This document shows, piece by piece, positions 50,828-62,033 of a DNA stretch of 64,000 nucleotides. Every line of letters begins with the position of its first letter. Within the stretch, counting starts at the first letter, position 1. The stretch comes from Wallemia ichthyophaga EXF-994 (lineage: Eukaryota; Basidiomycota; Wallemiomycetes; Wallemiales; Wallemiaceae), in assembly GCF_000400465.1 (NCBI RefSeq), contig NW_008806279.1, positions 186,001 through 250,000 on the forward strand. Direction: 5' to 3'. A program made the position numbers and the translations under genes. The notes beneath the pieces were generated by a model. The model was not told where the DNA came from. It was given only the letters and a program-made list of their open reading frames with translations, and did not search any database.

Positions 50828-52410
50828 ATGACAATATCGATTGCGACAGCGAGCAACAGACTAAAGATGCTGTCCAGGCAGCTGTCGACGAGTAGAACAT
50901 CGCCAGTTTCCACTAAATCTCTTATCAACGATAGCGTCAAGGAGGTGGGTGAGAGTGCGTCATGATCAAATTAGACTTAGCAGCCTCAGTCCCCAGTGAC
51001 CTTTACAGAGGGCGTTGGTCTCAAGACGTTTACTTTGAATCGCCCCAGAGCGCTCAATGCGCTCAACAGGGATATGATGAAGCTTATTAGGAGGCGTATA
51101 GGGGTTAGTGGGATTACTGGCGGAGAAAGTGGCTAAATGATGGTAGGAATGGGATGCTAATCCATCCACAGGCGTTATAGTCTCTTCAGGCGTCGGCAAG
51201 GCGTACTGTGCTGGCGGTGACGTCAAGTGTGAGTGTGTCACAAGTGGACCATCCACCGCTCACTCCACTCCAAGCCATAGCGCTCAACGCGAACAAAGCC
51301 GAAGCGCTCCAGATTCTCAAGGAGGAGTTCGAACTCGACCACGAGCTATCGGTGCTAACGAAGCCGTACATAGCGCTAATGGATGGTTATACGATGGGGG
51401 GCGGGGCAGGAATAGCGCTACCTGCACCGGTACGTATATCTACAGACAACACCTACTTGTCTTTCCCTGAGACGAGGCTGGGCTATGCGCCCGACGTCGG
51501 TGCATCGTACTACCTTTCGCGGCTGGATGGTCAGCTGGGGACATACCTCAGTCTGACAGGTGCGGGTGTGTCGGGGAGCGACGCTTACCACCTTGGTCTA
51601 TCCACGCACCACGTCTCGCCTTCCCTTTTTCCTGCTCTGCTCGCACGCCTCAGCGATCTCCCGACACCCGTCACCGCGGCGGCTGTGAGTGGGGCGGTGG
51701 AGGAGTACACCACGCACCCTCTTCCCCGCTTAAGCGAAGAATGGCGAGGAGCACACCGCCGCGCAATTGACGACGCTTTCGGACAGGCCTCTGTGGAGGA
51801 TATCGTGCAAGTGCTGCAACACCAGGCGGAGGGTGGAAATAAGGGCGTAAGTGTGTGGGCAACCTCTACACTACACACACTCCGCCAACGCCCGCCTACA
51901 TCGCTTCGTGTCGCTCTCGAGGCAGTGCGTCGAGGCATGAAGATGCACAGTGTTGCGCAAGCCTTGCACCAAGAACACACATTCGCAGATGGGTTCCTAC
52001 ACGCCAATGAAGATTTCGCGAAAGGCGTGCAGGCAGTCTTGGTAGATAAGGCTACCCACCCACCTGACTGGTCCCCGCGCTCGCTCAGAGATACTCATAA
52101 AGCGGACGTCCTTGGCGCGTATTTCGCCGGTACGCAGCGCGTCCATGGTGCGAATGCACTCGATTTACGCTCGGAGAAACGCCCACTGCATGCCTTTAGG
52201 GATTTCACCCTACCTTCCGAACACGCCGTCGAGAGTTACGTGCGCGGCTCTCATCCAGCCTCGGGCGCTAATGCCGTCACGCGCGACGAGGTACTCGCCT
52301 TCTTCAAATCCGCTCACAGCAACAAGCAGAGCAAGGCCGTTGCAGACAAGGTGCAGGAGGTGCTCGATAGATGTGCTGAGGAGAAGGGTGGGTATATGAG
52401 GTGGATTTAA
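50828..52410 (+). CDS. EHD3: 3-hydroxyisobutyryl-CoA hydrolase, mitochondrial
   Basis: Crotonase-fold hydrolase of valine breakdown; the yeast homologue Ehd3 is also a mitoribosome-associated protein. The ATG at 50828 gives MTISIATASNRLKMLSRQLSTSRTSPVSTKSL, a presequence. Three short introns give the joined core VTFTEGVGLKTFTLNRPRALNALN, then VIVSSGVGKAYCAGGDVK (oxyanion-hole AGGD), then SIALNANKAEALQILKEEFELDHELSVLTKPYIALMDGYTMGGGAGIAL (the GGG loop) and FPETRLGYAPDVGASYYLSRL, with the catalytic Glu/Asp positions of the family. The C-terminus ends CAEEKGGYMRWI. It starts 72 bp after the upstream gene on the same strand. Confidence 0.93.
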
Positions 52411-52478
52411 GTGAATTTAAGTGAATATGAATGTGTACGTGTATGATGGATAAATAACTCTAAATTAAAGGTTGACAT

Positions 52479-54331
52479 TTACACACTCTCCACTACCAAA
52501 CTACCAATACTGTCATTCTGGATAAACTCAAACGCCTCTCGACAGACATCTCTGAGGAGGGAGGAGTTGCGCATGGCGACGTCAGCGAGGGGTCTTCTAG
52601 CAAAGAGGGAGAGGAGGGAGGTGACGCGAGGGTGAGGGTGGGTTAGGGCGTTTGAGTGGACATCATCGCCACTATCCTGCTGCTGCTGCTGCTCCTGTAC
52701 CTGCGCCTGGCTAGGCGGCACAGGTAGACCATAGTAGCCTTTAGACTCTGGTCTGTTAGCTTCGTCAGTTTGGAGGACGTTCTTTGCGAGTGGGTTCGCC
52801 TTCTGGGCGAGCAAACGCAGGAGGAGTGCAGCCTGGTAAGCGATGCCGCGGGGAAAGGCATCGTCATCGCATGGCACGTGCAGGAGAGTGTAGGCGACGC
52901 CTGGTGGGCGTGCGTTGGCATGCGCGTCGGCAGCTGTGACTTTCTGCTGTTTGCGCGACCTTGCACTCCCGCCCCCACCCACCAATGCCAACACCCTTCC
53001 CTTCAGCTGCGTCCCCCGCGGGACGGAAGAGGTGGAGTCGACGGCAAATAGCACCCCTCCCCACGTGAATGTGACGGGCGGGGTGGGGATATCGATGTAA
53101 GTGCGCGAAATATACGCATACAACTCGTCGGGGGTAGCGAAGGTGGTGCGGTCGTCGCCCCAGTAGCAAGTGTAGGAGGGAGAGGGAGAGGGCGATTGTG
53201 ATTTTTCTTGTGATTGCGAGTCACGGTGAGCGTGAAGATGCTCCTGCACTCGCGCACACACCTCCTCATCACCCAGCAAAGGGGTGTGGTAGGCGTATTT
53301 AGACAGTGTGTCGCGGTAAAGAGTGAGGAGGGACTGTGGGATGGAGGGAAGATTTGTGGGGTTTAGAGCCCATACCGCTTTGATCCTGTTGTATGTGTGA
53401 GTGAGAGAAATGAAACACACTATCACCACACTTACCACTCGCGCGTTCGGTTGGGTTCAGTCATCATACCGATACGCTCGCATTCTTCGTCCGAGAGAGA
53501 GACAAGAGGAGGGGCGTTGGTCGTATCTGTAAATTCGCACCGCCGCTCTTCTTCAATAGTCTCGTCGTAGAGCATGTAAGCAAGGGATTTTACGAGAATT
53601 GGAAGGTGGGCGTGGGTGAGGAGGTGGGTGAGTATGGCGGGGGATGTGGATGCACTGGCGTAGATGAATTCTAAAGCAGCAGCGCGGAGGTGAGCGTCAG
53701 GGAGGAGAGCCGAGTCGATGGCGGGTGAGAAGACGCGTAGGGATTGGTGGTGGACGCGCGGAAGGTGGGGGTTGTTACGTACGAAGACGGCGATAAGGCG
53801 GAGAGAGAGGAGAACGTAGGCTCTGTCGTGGGAGTGGATGAGATCTGCAATCATACCAAGTAAAGGGTTCTTTGGTGGCTCTTGAAGGAGGTCACCGATG
53901 GATTCCAAGATGGAGAGTAGCTTCAGGGTGATTTCGTTGGCGGTGTCGGAAGAGTAGAGGAAGCGTAGATAACGCTGAGATAAAGCGAGGATGGTTTTGT
54001 GGTGAGAGTGGATGATAGGGAGGTTAGAGTGGGTGATTGATAGATTGTTGATGATCGTGAGAGCGTCGTTTGCTTGGTGGTTGAGCGTTTGATAAGAACT
54101 GTGATTGTAATCTAGATTGTTATCAGATAAGCATTTAGAGGCCTCGATAGGGAAATCAAATAACGCGTCTAATAAACCATGAAAATGATTTACATTGAAA
54201 TGATGAGTTTGATTGGAGGATACGAGTAATTGAGAGAGAGCCCAGTCAGTTTCAGCTAATAAACCTGATTTAAGAGATAAATAAATTCTATCCATGTCCA
54301 CGTTTTCCGGGTAGATGTCTTCAGATGACAT
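52479..54331 (-). CDS. Rsc9-like subunit of a SWI/SNF-type chromatin remodeller
   Basis: The ATG at 54329-54331 gives MSSEDIYPENVDMDRIYLSLKSGLLAETDWALSQLLVSSNQTHHFNVNHFHGLLDALFDFP, which resembles the N-terminal armadillo-like region of Rsc9/ARID2 proteins (LQSGL..EVDWAL..L). Helical repeats continue (AYVLLSLRLIAVFVRNNPHL). One intron (GTAAGT...ACAACAG, about 53390-53437) joins MMTEPNRTREW to IKAVWALNPTNLPSIPQSLLTLYRDTLSKYAYHTPLL. The C-terminal part has TCYWGDDRTTFATPDELYAYISRTY and a poly-Gln run. No ARID DNA-binding domain was found in this model. The long frame upstream of the ATG is 5' leader. Confidence 0.72.
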
Positions 54332-54644
54332 GGTGGTGTGGGTGTAAGGAAGATGAGATAACGATGGAGATAAGCAATAGAGATGGAGATAAGAGATGGA
54401 GAATACACAGACGTAATTGACAACAACTCGCTTAATGCGGATGATGGCTATGTCAGTGGTGGTAAGAAGCCGCAGGGGAAGTGGGAGAGTGGAATGTTTT
54501 GAAGGTCGTGAATTAAATTCAAAGAAATATATAAGATAGACAAATGAGTAAAATTTACTTAGGAATTTCAAACATTCTTGGCAAATAGATGATAATCATC
54601 TTGGCAAAAAACCTTGGCTTGTTGAGATACAGTCAACAGGGAGA
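54332..54644. promoter_or_regulatory. Shared upstream region of RSC9-like and PacC/Rim101-like genes
   Basis: 313 bp between divergent start codons. The open frame on the minus strand here continues the RSC9 frame upstream but has no conserved residues, so it is treated as leader. No PacC-type binding site (GCCARG) was noted with confidence. Confidence 0.45.
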
Positions 54645-56988
54645 ATGGCGAGTATAGTGTAATAATAAATAAATAGTCTAATAGATATCTCAGGCAGATG
54701 AAATACTCCAATGTGAATGGACTGGCTGTTCAGAACAATTCCACGATCCTTCCAGTCTATTTGAACATCTATCGAATAACCATATAGGGAGGAAATCACA
54801 GGGGAATTTATCACTTGAATGCAAATGGCACAATTGCTCTGTTAAAGTTACAAAGAGAGATCACATGACTTCACATATCAGAGTACACGTTCCACTAAAA
54901 CCGCACAAGTGTTCTCTGTGTAATAAGCAGTTCAAGCGCCCACAGGATCTGAAGAAGCATGAGAAGACACATGGTGACGAGGTGGTTGATCCTAGTGGTA
55001 ATAGTAATACTACTAGTAACACACCCATTTACCCTACGCTACCCTCCAATAAACCCACTCAACCCATTCAACCCACAAACAATTGCAAATCAAAGGATGC
55101 TCAATACCTGTACAACTACTTCCACCGCAATCAATCCAACTCGGTACCTATTTCGGCAAATGTCTCGGCTTCTAACCCGGCGCCTATCTCGACAAACGAT
55201 TTCACTAACAATTCCCCCTCCTATCAATCCATCTACCCTGATTGGAATTCTCACATAAATCAACTCAATTCCTTCAACTACAGCGTTCCTCCAAAATTTC
55301 ATGATTTGAAATCTGGTCAGAAGAGAGGCATTGAAGCGCTATCAATGGATGAATTAGTTGATGATTTAATGAGAAAGAAGTTGGCTCAACAGCAGGTGAT
55401 TCAACAGCAGCCCCACACTCAATCACAGTCCAATCAACAACAGCCACACACTCAATCACACCAACAAAACCCCCTCTTCGACAACAAGATTTGCGACTCT
55501 CTCTGCCACATGTACAACTACGCTAACATACCTCCCCCACCTGCTGTCCCACACGCAGCTCCACCTGTACCACCCGCTCCACCAACAATCACTAACCTTA
55601 ATTATCACATCAACAGCGGTGAAGACTTAGCTGGTGTTAACAGCCTACTCGTTCAACTAGGCAGGGAAGCTGTCAGTACTCTTAGCTCCAATTCAAACTC
55701 CTCCTCCCCACACTCCTCAGAAGACATTTTTGATCCAGCTACGCTTGCTACTTTTGGTTTATCACCGAGTGACTCAAGTAGTGATGGTTTCATTGATTAT
55801 TCGGGTGATTATGCTGATTACGCTGATTATTCGGGTGACTTTGGTGATTATAATGATTATCCAACTAATCAATCTCATCCACAACCTAATTCCCACTCCC
55901 TCTCCACCTCTTTCCCTGCTATCGACTCCTCCTTATATCCCCAACTCGAGAAGAAACACAAATCCAACAATTCCAACAACTCTCACCCTGCTTTCCTCCC
56001 TGAATTCTCACTCTCTCCTCCCCAAATTGCTCTCAGCGGCAATGAAAATGGTTATGGCAACAGCAGTGGGAGTATATCAGAAAACAAGGTCAAAAAAGTT
56101 AAAGTGCCTCAGCTCACCAAGGCTAATATGAGGGGTGTGAGGGGTGTGAGGAGTGTGAGGAGTGTGAAAGGTGTGGGTAGTCCAACTAGTGCAACCAGTC
56201 CAACCAGTATACACAGTCTACTCGATGAGCCCATGGACCAAGATGACAATCAATTTGACGCGGAGAAATTAGATAAACTCGAAAATCTGGAGGAAAAGGA
56301 AAAGGAAATGGAAATAGAGACCAACTCAGATACATCTTCACACTCGCACTCCACAAACGCACCAATGCACCCTAACCCCAATCTCACCCTTCCGCCGATC
56401 ATCACAGCGCCACCTAGTCCACCGACTGCATCTACCGGACTCAGTCCATTGCAGATAGCGGGTGCGTTATCTCCGACGCCACACGGAGGTATAAAGACTG
56501 AATCGAGACCAACATCGAGTAATGAGGATTTTACTGGCAGTGGCACATCTACGTCTAGGTCTAGGTCTAGATCCGTTTCGACTTCCACTTCCACTTCAAC
56601 CCCCAGACCAAGTTCCACGTCGCGCAGTGGTAATTGGAGAAATGGGGATGATGTGGCGATGCAACCGCATTCGCAGTCACTGCCTGAACCAAAATCAAAC
56701 AAAAAATCAAACCCGCCCAGTCACTCCCCCGCTACTGGTCTCGAAGCCCTCGCTCTTGCTGCAACGGCTAACGCGACGCGAACTGAAGAATCGAGTGGGA
56801 TCGGCGAGAACACGGAGCACAGGAAGCACTCCGATCAGACAAATCGCACAATTCGCGCTGTGCACGTCATCAGAGCACTCCTCTACACTATCAATCTCGA
56901 TTATAAGCAAAGGGAGGACAAGCAGAAGGTGAATAAAATGGATAGCAAGGATAGTTATCTATTAGGCACACACACACAAACATACTAG
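54645..56988 (+). CDS. RIM101: PacC/Rim101-like C2H2 zinc-finger transcription factor
   Basis: Regulator of the alkaline-pH and cation-stress response. Three C2H2 fingers in PacC order: [24 protein letters not shown], then [34 protein letters not shown], then [27 protein letters not shown]. The text [22 protein letters not shown] is diagnostic of PacC/Rim101. The fingers are continuous in the genome from about 54693. A first mini-exon MASI (ATG at 54645) with an intron GTGTAA...TATCTCAG gives the best start, but is uncertain. The other about 600 residues are disordered, with Gln, Pro, Asp-Tyr-Gly and Ser repeats. In PacC the C-terminal part is inhibitory and removed by proteolysis. Confidence 0.88.
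55797..55862 (+). repeat. In-frame Asp-Tyr-Gly repeat
   Basis: Degenerate tandem units of GATTAT/GGTGAT words code for [22 protein letters not shown] in the PacC/Rim101-like protein. Tyr/Asp/Gly-rich low-complexity segments of this kind are often involved in weak multivalent self-association. A second in-frame repeat of GTGTGAGGA-type units lies at 56131-56178. Confidence 0.75.
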
Positions 56989-57205
56989 CTAGCTGGCTAG
57001 CTGTTTCACTCATTCTCATTTTCATTCTCAAACTCAATTGTCAAATTGTAAATATGTATTCTAGATAATAACGTGGGTATGTGTGGGACTGAAAAAAACA
57101 TGGTGAAAATTATGGTGTTATGGTGTTACGATGAAAAGGTTGAGTAAGACATGGGGCGTGAAACAGGACGAAAGTTTGCTATTTACACTTATCCAGCTTA
57201 TCGAA

Positions 57206-58354
57206 CTAATCGGCCGTTTCACATTCAGGCCCAGGCTCACCTAGACGCTGCTTTCCCCTCACCAACTTACCTTGCATCTCCATAGCGCCTGCCTTCTCAC
57301 CACATCCACCACCGGTCAATTCTCTCAACGACGGTAGCTTAGATCTAACTTTAACGGGTGAGTCGTTATCATGATCTTGATCATTATCGTTGTCCTTGTA
57401 CCGTGCACGTGGAGTATGTGGGTTATTCAGTGGACTGAAAGGCATATGTTTTGGTGTTGGTGCGAGACCGAGTTTGGTGGCTAGATCTGAGTGAGCGGGA
57501 GAACTCAAGTATTCAAACTTGTTAGTCTTGACAGTGTCGCTGATATTCCGATTCTTCTCTTTAAACAAAGCGGGTAGTGTTGGTGGAGGTGTGTTGGTGC
57601 CGCTCAACATCATATTCTCGGTTGTTGGTACACGCGTTGTTTGCCGGTAGGGTGTTATTGCTGGTAGCTTGAATGGTGTGATATCATTACCGTCTTCCCT
57701 GAATATCTCAAATCTGGGTATCGAAGGTGGTGCGCGGGTGGGGTAAGTGAGAGGAGGCAGGGTGGATTGTGAAGGCGTGTGTTTGATTGGAGTGAGAGAA
57801 GGTGGAGTCGGAGTGGGTGTGGGGTTCTTTCGGTTGTTTTCAGCCGTGTTTTCAATGTTACTGTCACCACCTTCATTAAGTGTTCGACTCCTTTGCCGCT
57901 TATTTGCCGCCCACCTCCGCTTGCTCTCAAGCATACGCCTACGCCTATCGTCGTCATCCTTAGGCCGATCGTGGCTGTTATCCCAACGTGTGCGTCGTGG
58001 TTGAGCAGTCAATGGAATCCCGTGTTTCTCTTGGTAATGTCTTCTGAGGATAGAACGTGCGTGTCTGCCTGTGTACGATTTATCGCAGTGCTCGCAGTAA
58101 CAAACAGTGTGAGTCGATTTTGTGTTTGTCGGTGTCGGGATTGGTGTGTTTGAGGTTGGAGCTATGGCTGAAGTTGTCCTCATGCTCGTTGTGGCTGTGC
58201 TTGCGCTCGTGCTTGTTGCTGTGCTTGTGCTCGTGGATGTACCCGTGCACTCCGCTGTACTCGTGCTACTCCTGGTTCTGGGAATACGCCTTGTACTTTG
58301 CTCAGCACTACCACTCCCGTCCCCACTCGTCTTATCGAGAATATTATCTTTCAT
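57206..58354 (-). CDS. Basic zinc-finger protein, probable DNA-binding regulator
   Basis: Intronless, 382 residues. The ATG at 58352-58354 gives MKDNILDKTSGDGSGS. A Thr/Ser-rich N-terminus is followed by one atypical C2H2 finger: CYCEHCDKSYTGRHARSILRRHYQEKHGIPL. The pattern C-x2-C-x3-YTGR.ARSILRRH...KHGIPL recalls a finger I associate with basidiomycete putative transcription factors. A basic stretch RRRRMLESKRRWAANKRQRSRT follows and could contact DNA or act as nuclear signal. The C-terminus has LSSPAHSDLATKLGLAPTPKHMPFSPL and SPVKVRSKLPSLRELTGGG, with SP/TP sites. Target genes unknown. Confidence 0.7.
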   Translation of the reverse strand: MKDNILDKTSGDGSGSAEQSTRRIPRTRSSTSTAECTGTSTSTSTATSTSASTATTSMRTTSAIAPTSNTPIPTPTNTKSTHTVCYCEHCDKSYTGRHARSILRRHYQEKHGIPLTAQPRRTRWDNSHDRPKDDDDRRRRMLESKRRWAANKRQRSRTLNEGGDSNIENTAENNRKNPTPTPTPPSLTPIKHTPSQSTLPPLTYPTRAPPSIPRFEIFREDGNDITPFKLPAITPYRQTTRVPTTENMMLSGTNTPPPTLPALFKEKNRNISDTVKTNKFEYLSSPAHSDLATKLGLAPTPKHMPFSPLNNPHTPRARYKDNDNDQDHDNDSPVKVRSKLPSLRELTGGGCGEKAGAMEMQGKLVRGKQRLGEPGPECETAD

Positions 58355-58404
58355 CTACTCATGGGCGTTGAAGAAATGGAGGTTTTGTGATGGATGGGCG
58401 TTGA

Positions 58405-59667
<1,263 letters not shown>

Positions 59668-59676
59668 TGTAATTAT

Positions 59677-60969
59677 TTATTTATTTAGATTTCTTTTCAA
59701 TACAGGTGGGAGTGTTTTCTGAGGTTTGCCTGGGTTGCTTGCCTTGTCTGCCTTTTTCGCCCTCCTATTCGACCATCTCAATTGATAATTGAGTCGAGCA
59801 AAGTGTATCCACAATTTGTCAGCGTTGAATGGGTATCGCAAGCTAGGCTTGGTATTGGGTATTCTTTCAAGTATAAAAACGTGTTCATTAAATGTCCTAC
59901 GCTGAGCTTGTGTTGATAGTGTTGATTGTCTTGTTTTCGTCAGTCTGTCTTTAAACTTGGCTAGTAAATCCTGACGCAAGTCCTGAATTGTTTGCAATTG
60001 CGTGGGTTGCGTGGGCTGCGTGAGTTGCTTCTGCTCCTTGTGCTCACTCAACCCCTTCAACTCACTCCCCAACCTCCTCTTTTTCTGCTTACTAGCGCGC
60101 TGAGCTGCGAGTGATTCGAGGATTTGCTTGCGTGGTGCGGGTGGGGCAAGTGTGGATGGAATTTCCGTCTTTTCAATCTGCTCCACCTCCTCATACATCC
60201 GCTTCCTCTCCGCGAAACGCCTAGGTTCAGGCTGCATCGAGAGTCTAGCCAGCGTGAGGTATTTCTCTCGCGCCTCTCTTTCACTCTCTTTGTACGCTGT
60301 CTGTGTGTGATTCTCGTGATTCGTATATGTTGCCTCATCTCCATCGAGCCCAAACATCCTCGATGGCGCCGGAGTGCGTCTACCGAGAGGAACATTTCTG
60401 ATGCTTTTCAGTGGGGATGGGGGTGGTAGTGTGTGTGTGTGTGTTTGTGCGTGATTACTTGACTCATTCGCATCTTCCAAGTCGCTGGAAGTGGTAGCAC
60501 TGTTAGCACCATCACTATCACTATTCGCTTCACTGTCGCTAGGTATTACGATTATTTTGCGTCTGTGAGTGTGTCTGGGCGATTCCTTATCGCTGTTGCT
60601 ATCGCTATCGCTATTGCGGCTGCTCCCACTGCTCAGGTCTTCTGTATCACTATCGCTATCGATATAAATCCTGCTATCACCCCCGCTTTCACTATCAACC
60701 TCACTGACCTCACTACTGCTGCTGATTTCAACTATGTCTTTGGTGTTGGAGTGGGATACGCTGCTCCGTCTGCTCTGTCTTGGGGGGATGGAGCTGGCAG
60801 CCACACTAACACTCCTGATACTGTTGTCACTCGGCCTACTACCAGGGCTACCAGTGCTACCAGTACTTGCAGTACTACCACCTCTGCCACTACCAATACC
60901 CCCAATATCCCGTCTTCCATTGTAGAAACTGCTAACAAGGCTCTCTATCGCTCTATTAACAAAATTCAT
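59677..60969 (-). CDS. Unrecognised protein with clustered SUMO-interaction motifs
   Basis: Intronless, 430 residues, ATG at 60967-60969 (MNFVNRAIESLVSSFYNGRRD). Three hydrophobic cores followed by Ser/Asp/Glu runs match SUMO-interaction motifs: IVEIS (79-83), IYID (101-104) and IIVI (139-142). A region with coiled-coil and nuclear-localisation features follows (EREAREKYLTLARLSM..RRFAERKRMYEEVEQIEKTEIP, RASKQKKRRLGSELKG). The C-terminal DADKLWIHFARLNYQLRWSNRRAKK-like part (FNADKLWIHFARLNYQLRW) looks folded and could be the conserved core. No RING or helicase domain is present. Probably nuclear. Function unknown. Confidence 0.65.
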   Translation of the reverse strand: MNFVNRAIESLVSSFYNGRRDIGGIGSGRGGSTASTGSTGSPGSRPSDNSIRSVSVAASSIPPRQSRRSSVSHSNTKDIVEISSSSEVSEVDSESGGDSRIYIDSDSDTEDLSSGSSRNSDSDSNSDKESPRHTHRRKIIVIPSDSEANSDSDGANSATTSSDLEDANESSNHAQTHTHTLPPPSPLKSIRNVPLGRRTPAPSRMFGLDGDEATYTNHENHTQTAYKESEREAREKYLTLARLSMQPEPRRFAERKRMYEEVEQIEKTEIPSTLAPPAPRKQILESLAAQRASKQKKRRLGSELKGLSEHKEQKQLTQPTQPTQLQTIQDLRQDLLAKFKDRLTKTRQSTLSTQAQRRTFNEHVFILERIPNTKPSLRYPFNADKLWIHFARLNYQLRWSNRRAKKADKASNPGKPQKTLPPVLKRNLNK

Positions 60970-61159
60970 TCTTGACGATCAATTCCGCGTGTTTGGTGCA
61001 AGTGGAAGCGTGTCAAATAAATTTGGAAAGAGTGTGTTTTTATCGCTATGAACTATTACAAGAAGGAATAGAATAATTTATCGCTGTTTGTCATCCTGAG
61101 AGAGAGCCAGCTCCTCGAATTACCAGATAACCAGATAAACAGATAGCCACATAGTAATA

Positions 61160-61609
61160 CTATACTGCCGTGATGGAAATAGATGGAATGTCTGTTCTTC
61201 TTGGTGGTGGCGTTGACTCGGCTGTCGTTGCTGCTCTCACACCCCCACCTCTCCTGCCCAGCGTCGCAATCATCGTCTTACCTTCACTGACGTGTCTTGA
61301 AGGTGTACCAATATCGCTGCCATGCTTTTGAAGCAGTCTCAGTCTGATTTCATCAAGTGTCGGCGTAGTTCTACGACGCGTCTCGTTCGTCTTGACGAAT
61401 CCCCTACCGCGTAGGAATGGCTTAGGTTGTTTGGCTGGTGAAACACTTGTGCCAGACATTACCGTTGCTATCGTTGGAAGTGATGCTGTAGCATCTGCGC
61501 GTGATTGTGTGGATTGAGTAGGTTGAATTCCCTGTGTAACCTGTGTACCCTGGCTAATGCGTTGTGTACCGCCATTATCCATCTGTGTTGATCCTTGTAT
61601 TGTGTTCAT
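61160..61609 (-). CDS. Short unrecognised protein
   Basis: ATG at 61607-61609, 149 residues: MNTIQGSTQMDNGGTQRISQGTQVTQGIQPTQSTQSR, a Gln/Thr-rich start, then KPFLRGRGFVKTNETRRRTTPTLDEIRLRLLQKHGSDIGTPSRHVSEGKTMIATLGRRGGG. The central helix TLDEIRLRLLQKHG flanked by basic residues is the only structured-looking part. No family recognised. The frame is clean and has its own ATG, but a gene this short could also be incomplete. Confidence 0.45.
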   Translation of the reverse strand: MNTIQGSTQMDNGGTQRISQGTQVTQGIQPTQSTQSRADATASLPTIATVMSGTSVSPAKQPKPFLRGRGFVKTNETRRRTTPTLDEIRLRLLQKHGSDIGTPSRHVSEGKTMIATLGRRGGGVRAATTAESTPPPRRTDIPSISITAV

Positions 61610-61728
61610 GCTTAATTTGGTCCAGCCAATTATTTTAAATCGCGGTTTCAGTTTTACGCGGTTTCGGTTTAACCTCGTTGTCTTTCAATTCCACAGCTCA
61701 AAATATCCAACAACTTCCAAATTTGGTA

Positions 61729-62033
61729 ATGAGTGCTAGCAGTGGGAGTATTAGTGATAGTAATAGTGATAGCAGTAGTGATAGCAGCAATACAAGCCAC
61801 TCAACTGATATCACATCACAACACAGCGTAGACACCACAGACAACACAGACAACACAAACAACGCAGAAACCACAGACACCACAGACACTACAGACACTA
61901 CAGACAGACAGCAACTCCCCTACGAAGCTGGCTTTGGCGGCCAACAAGACCTAGAGTGGGTATTTATATCTCATTACGTCGTTTCTAATACAAATTCAGG
62001 GATCGTTATGCTAGCACTAGCGGCGACAACTAG
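61729..62033 (+). CDS. Short acidic Ser/Thr-Asp repeat protein
   Basis: The ATG at 61729 gives MSASSGSISDSNSDSSSDSSNTSHSTDITSQHS, then a Thr-Asp repeat coded by 9-bp units (ACAGACACC-like, about 61833-61905). It continues RQQLPYEAGFGGQQDLEW. A 40-nt intron (GTATTT...AAATTCAG) leads to DRYASTSGDN and TAG at 62031-62033. The stop overlaps that of the convergent gene. About 88 residues and mostly low-complexity. Weakly supported as a protein; the spliced C-terminal LPYEAGFGGQQDLEWDRYAS is the only part that looks constrained. Confidence 0.4.

Noticed and set aside
53432..54571. RSC9 frame extended 80 codons upstream of 54331
   Set aside because: The upstream part (MKFLSKFYSFVYLIYFFEFN...) is AT-driven and starts far from the conserved N-terminus; MSSEDIYPENVD is the better start.
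54785..54805. Intron between zinc fingers 1 and 2 of the PacC-like gene
   Set aside because: AATCACAG looked like an acceptor, but reading straight through gives [16 protein letters not shown], which fits the PacC linker, so no intron is needed.
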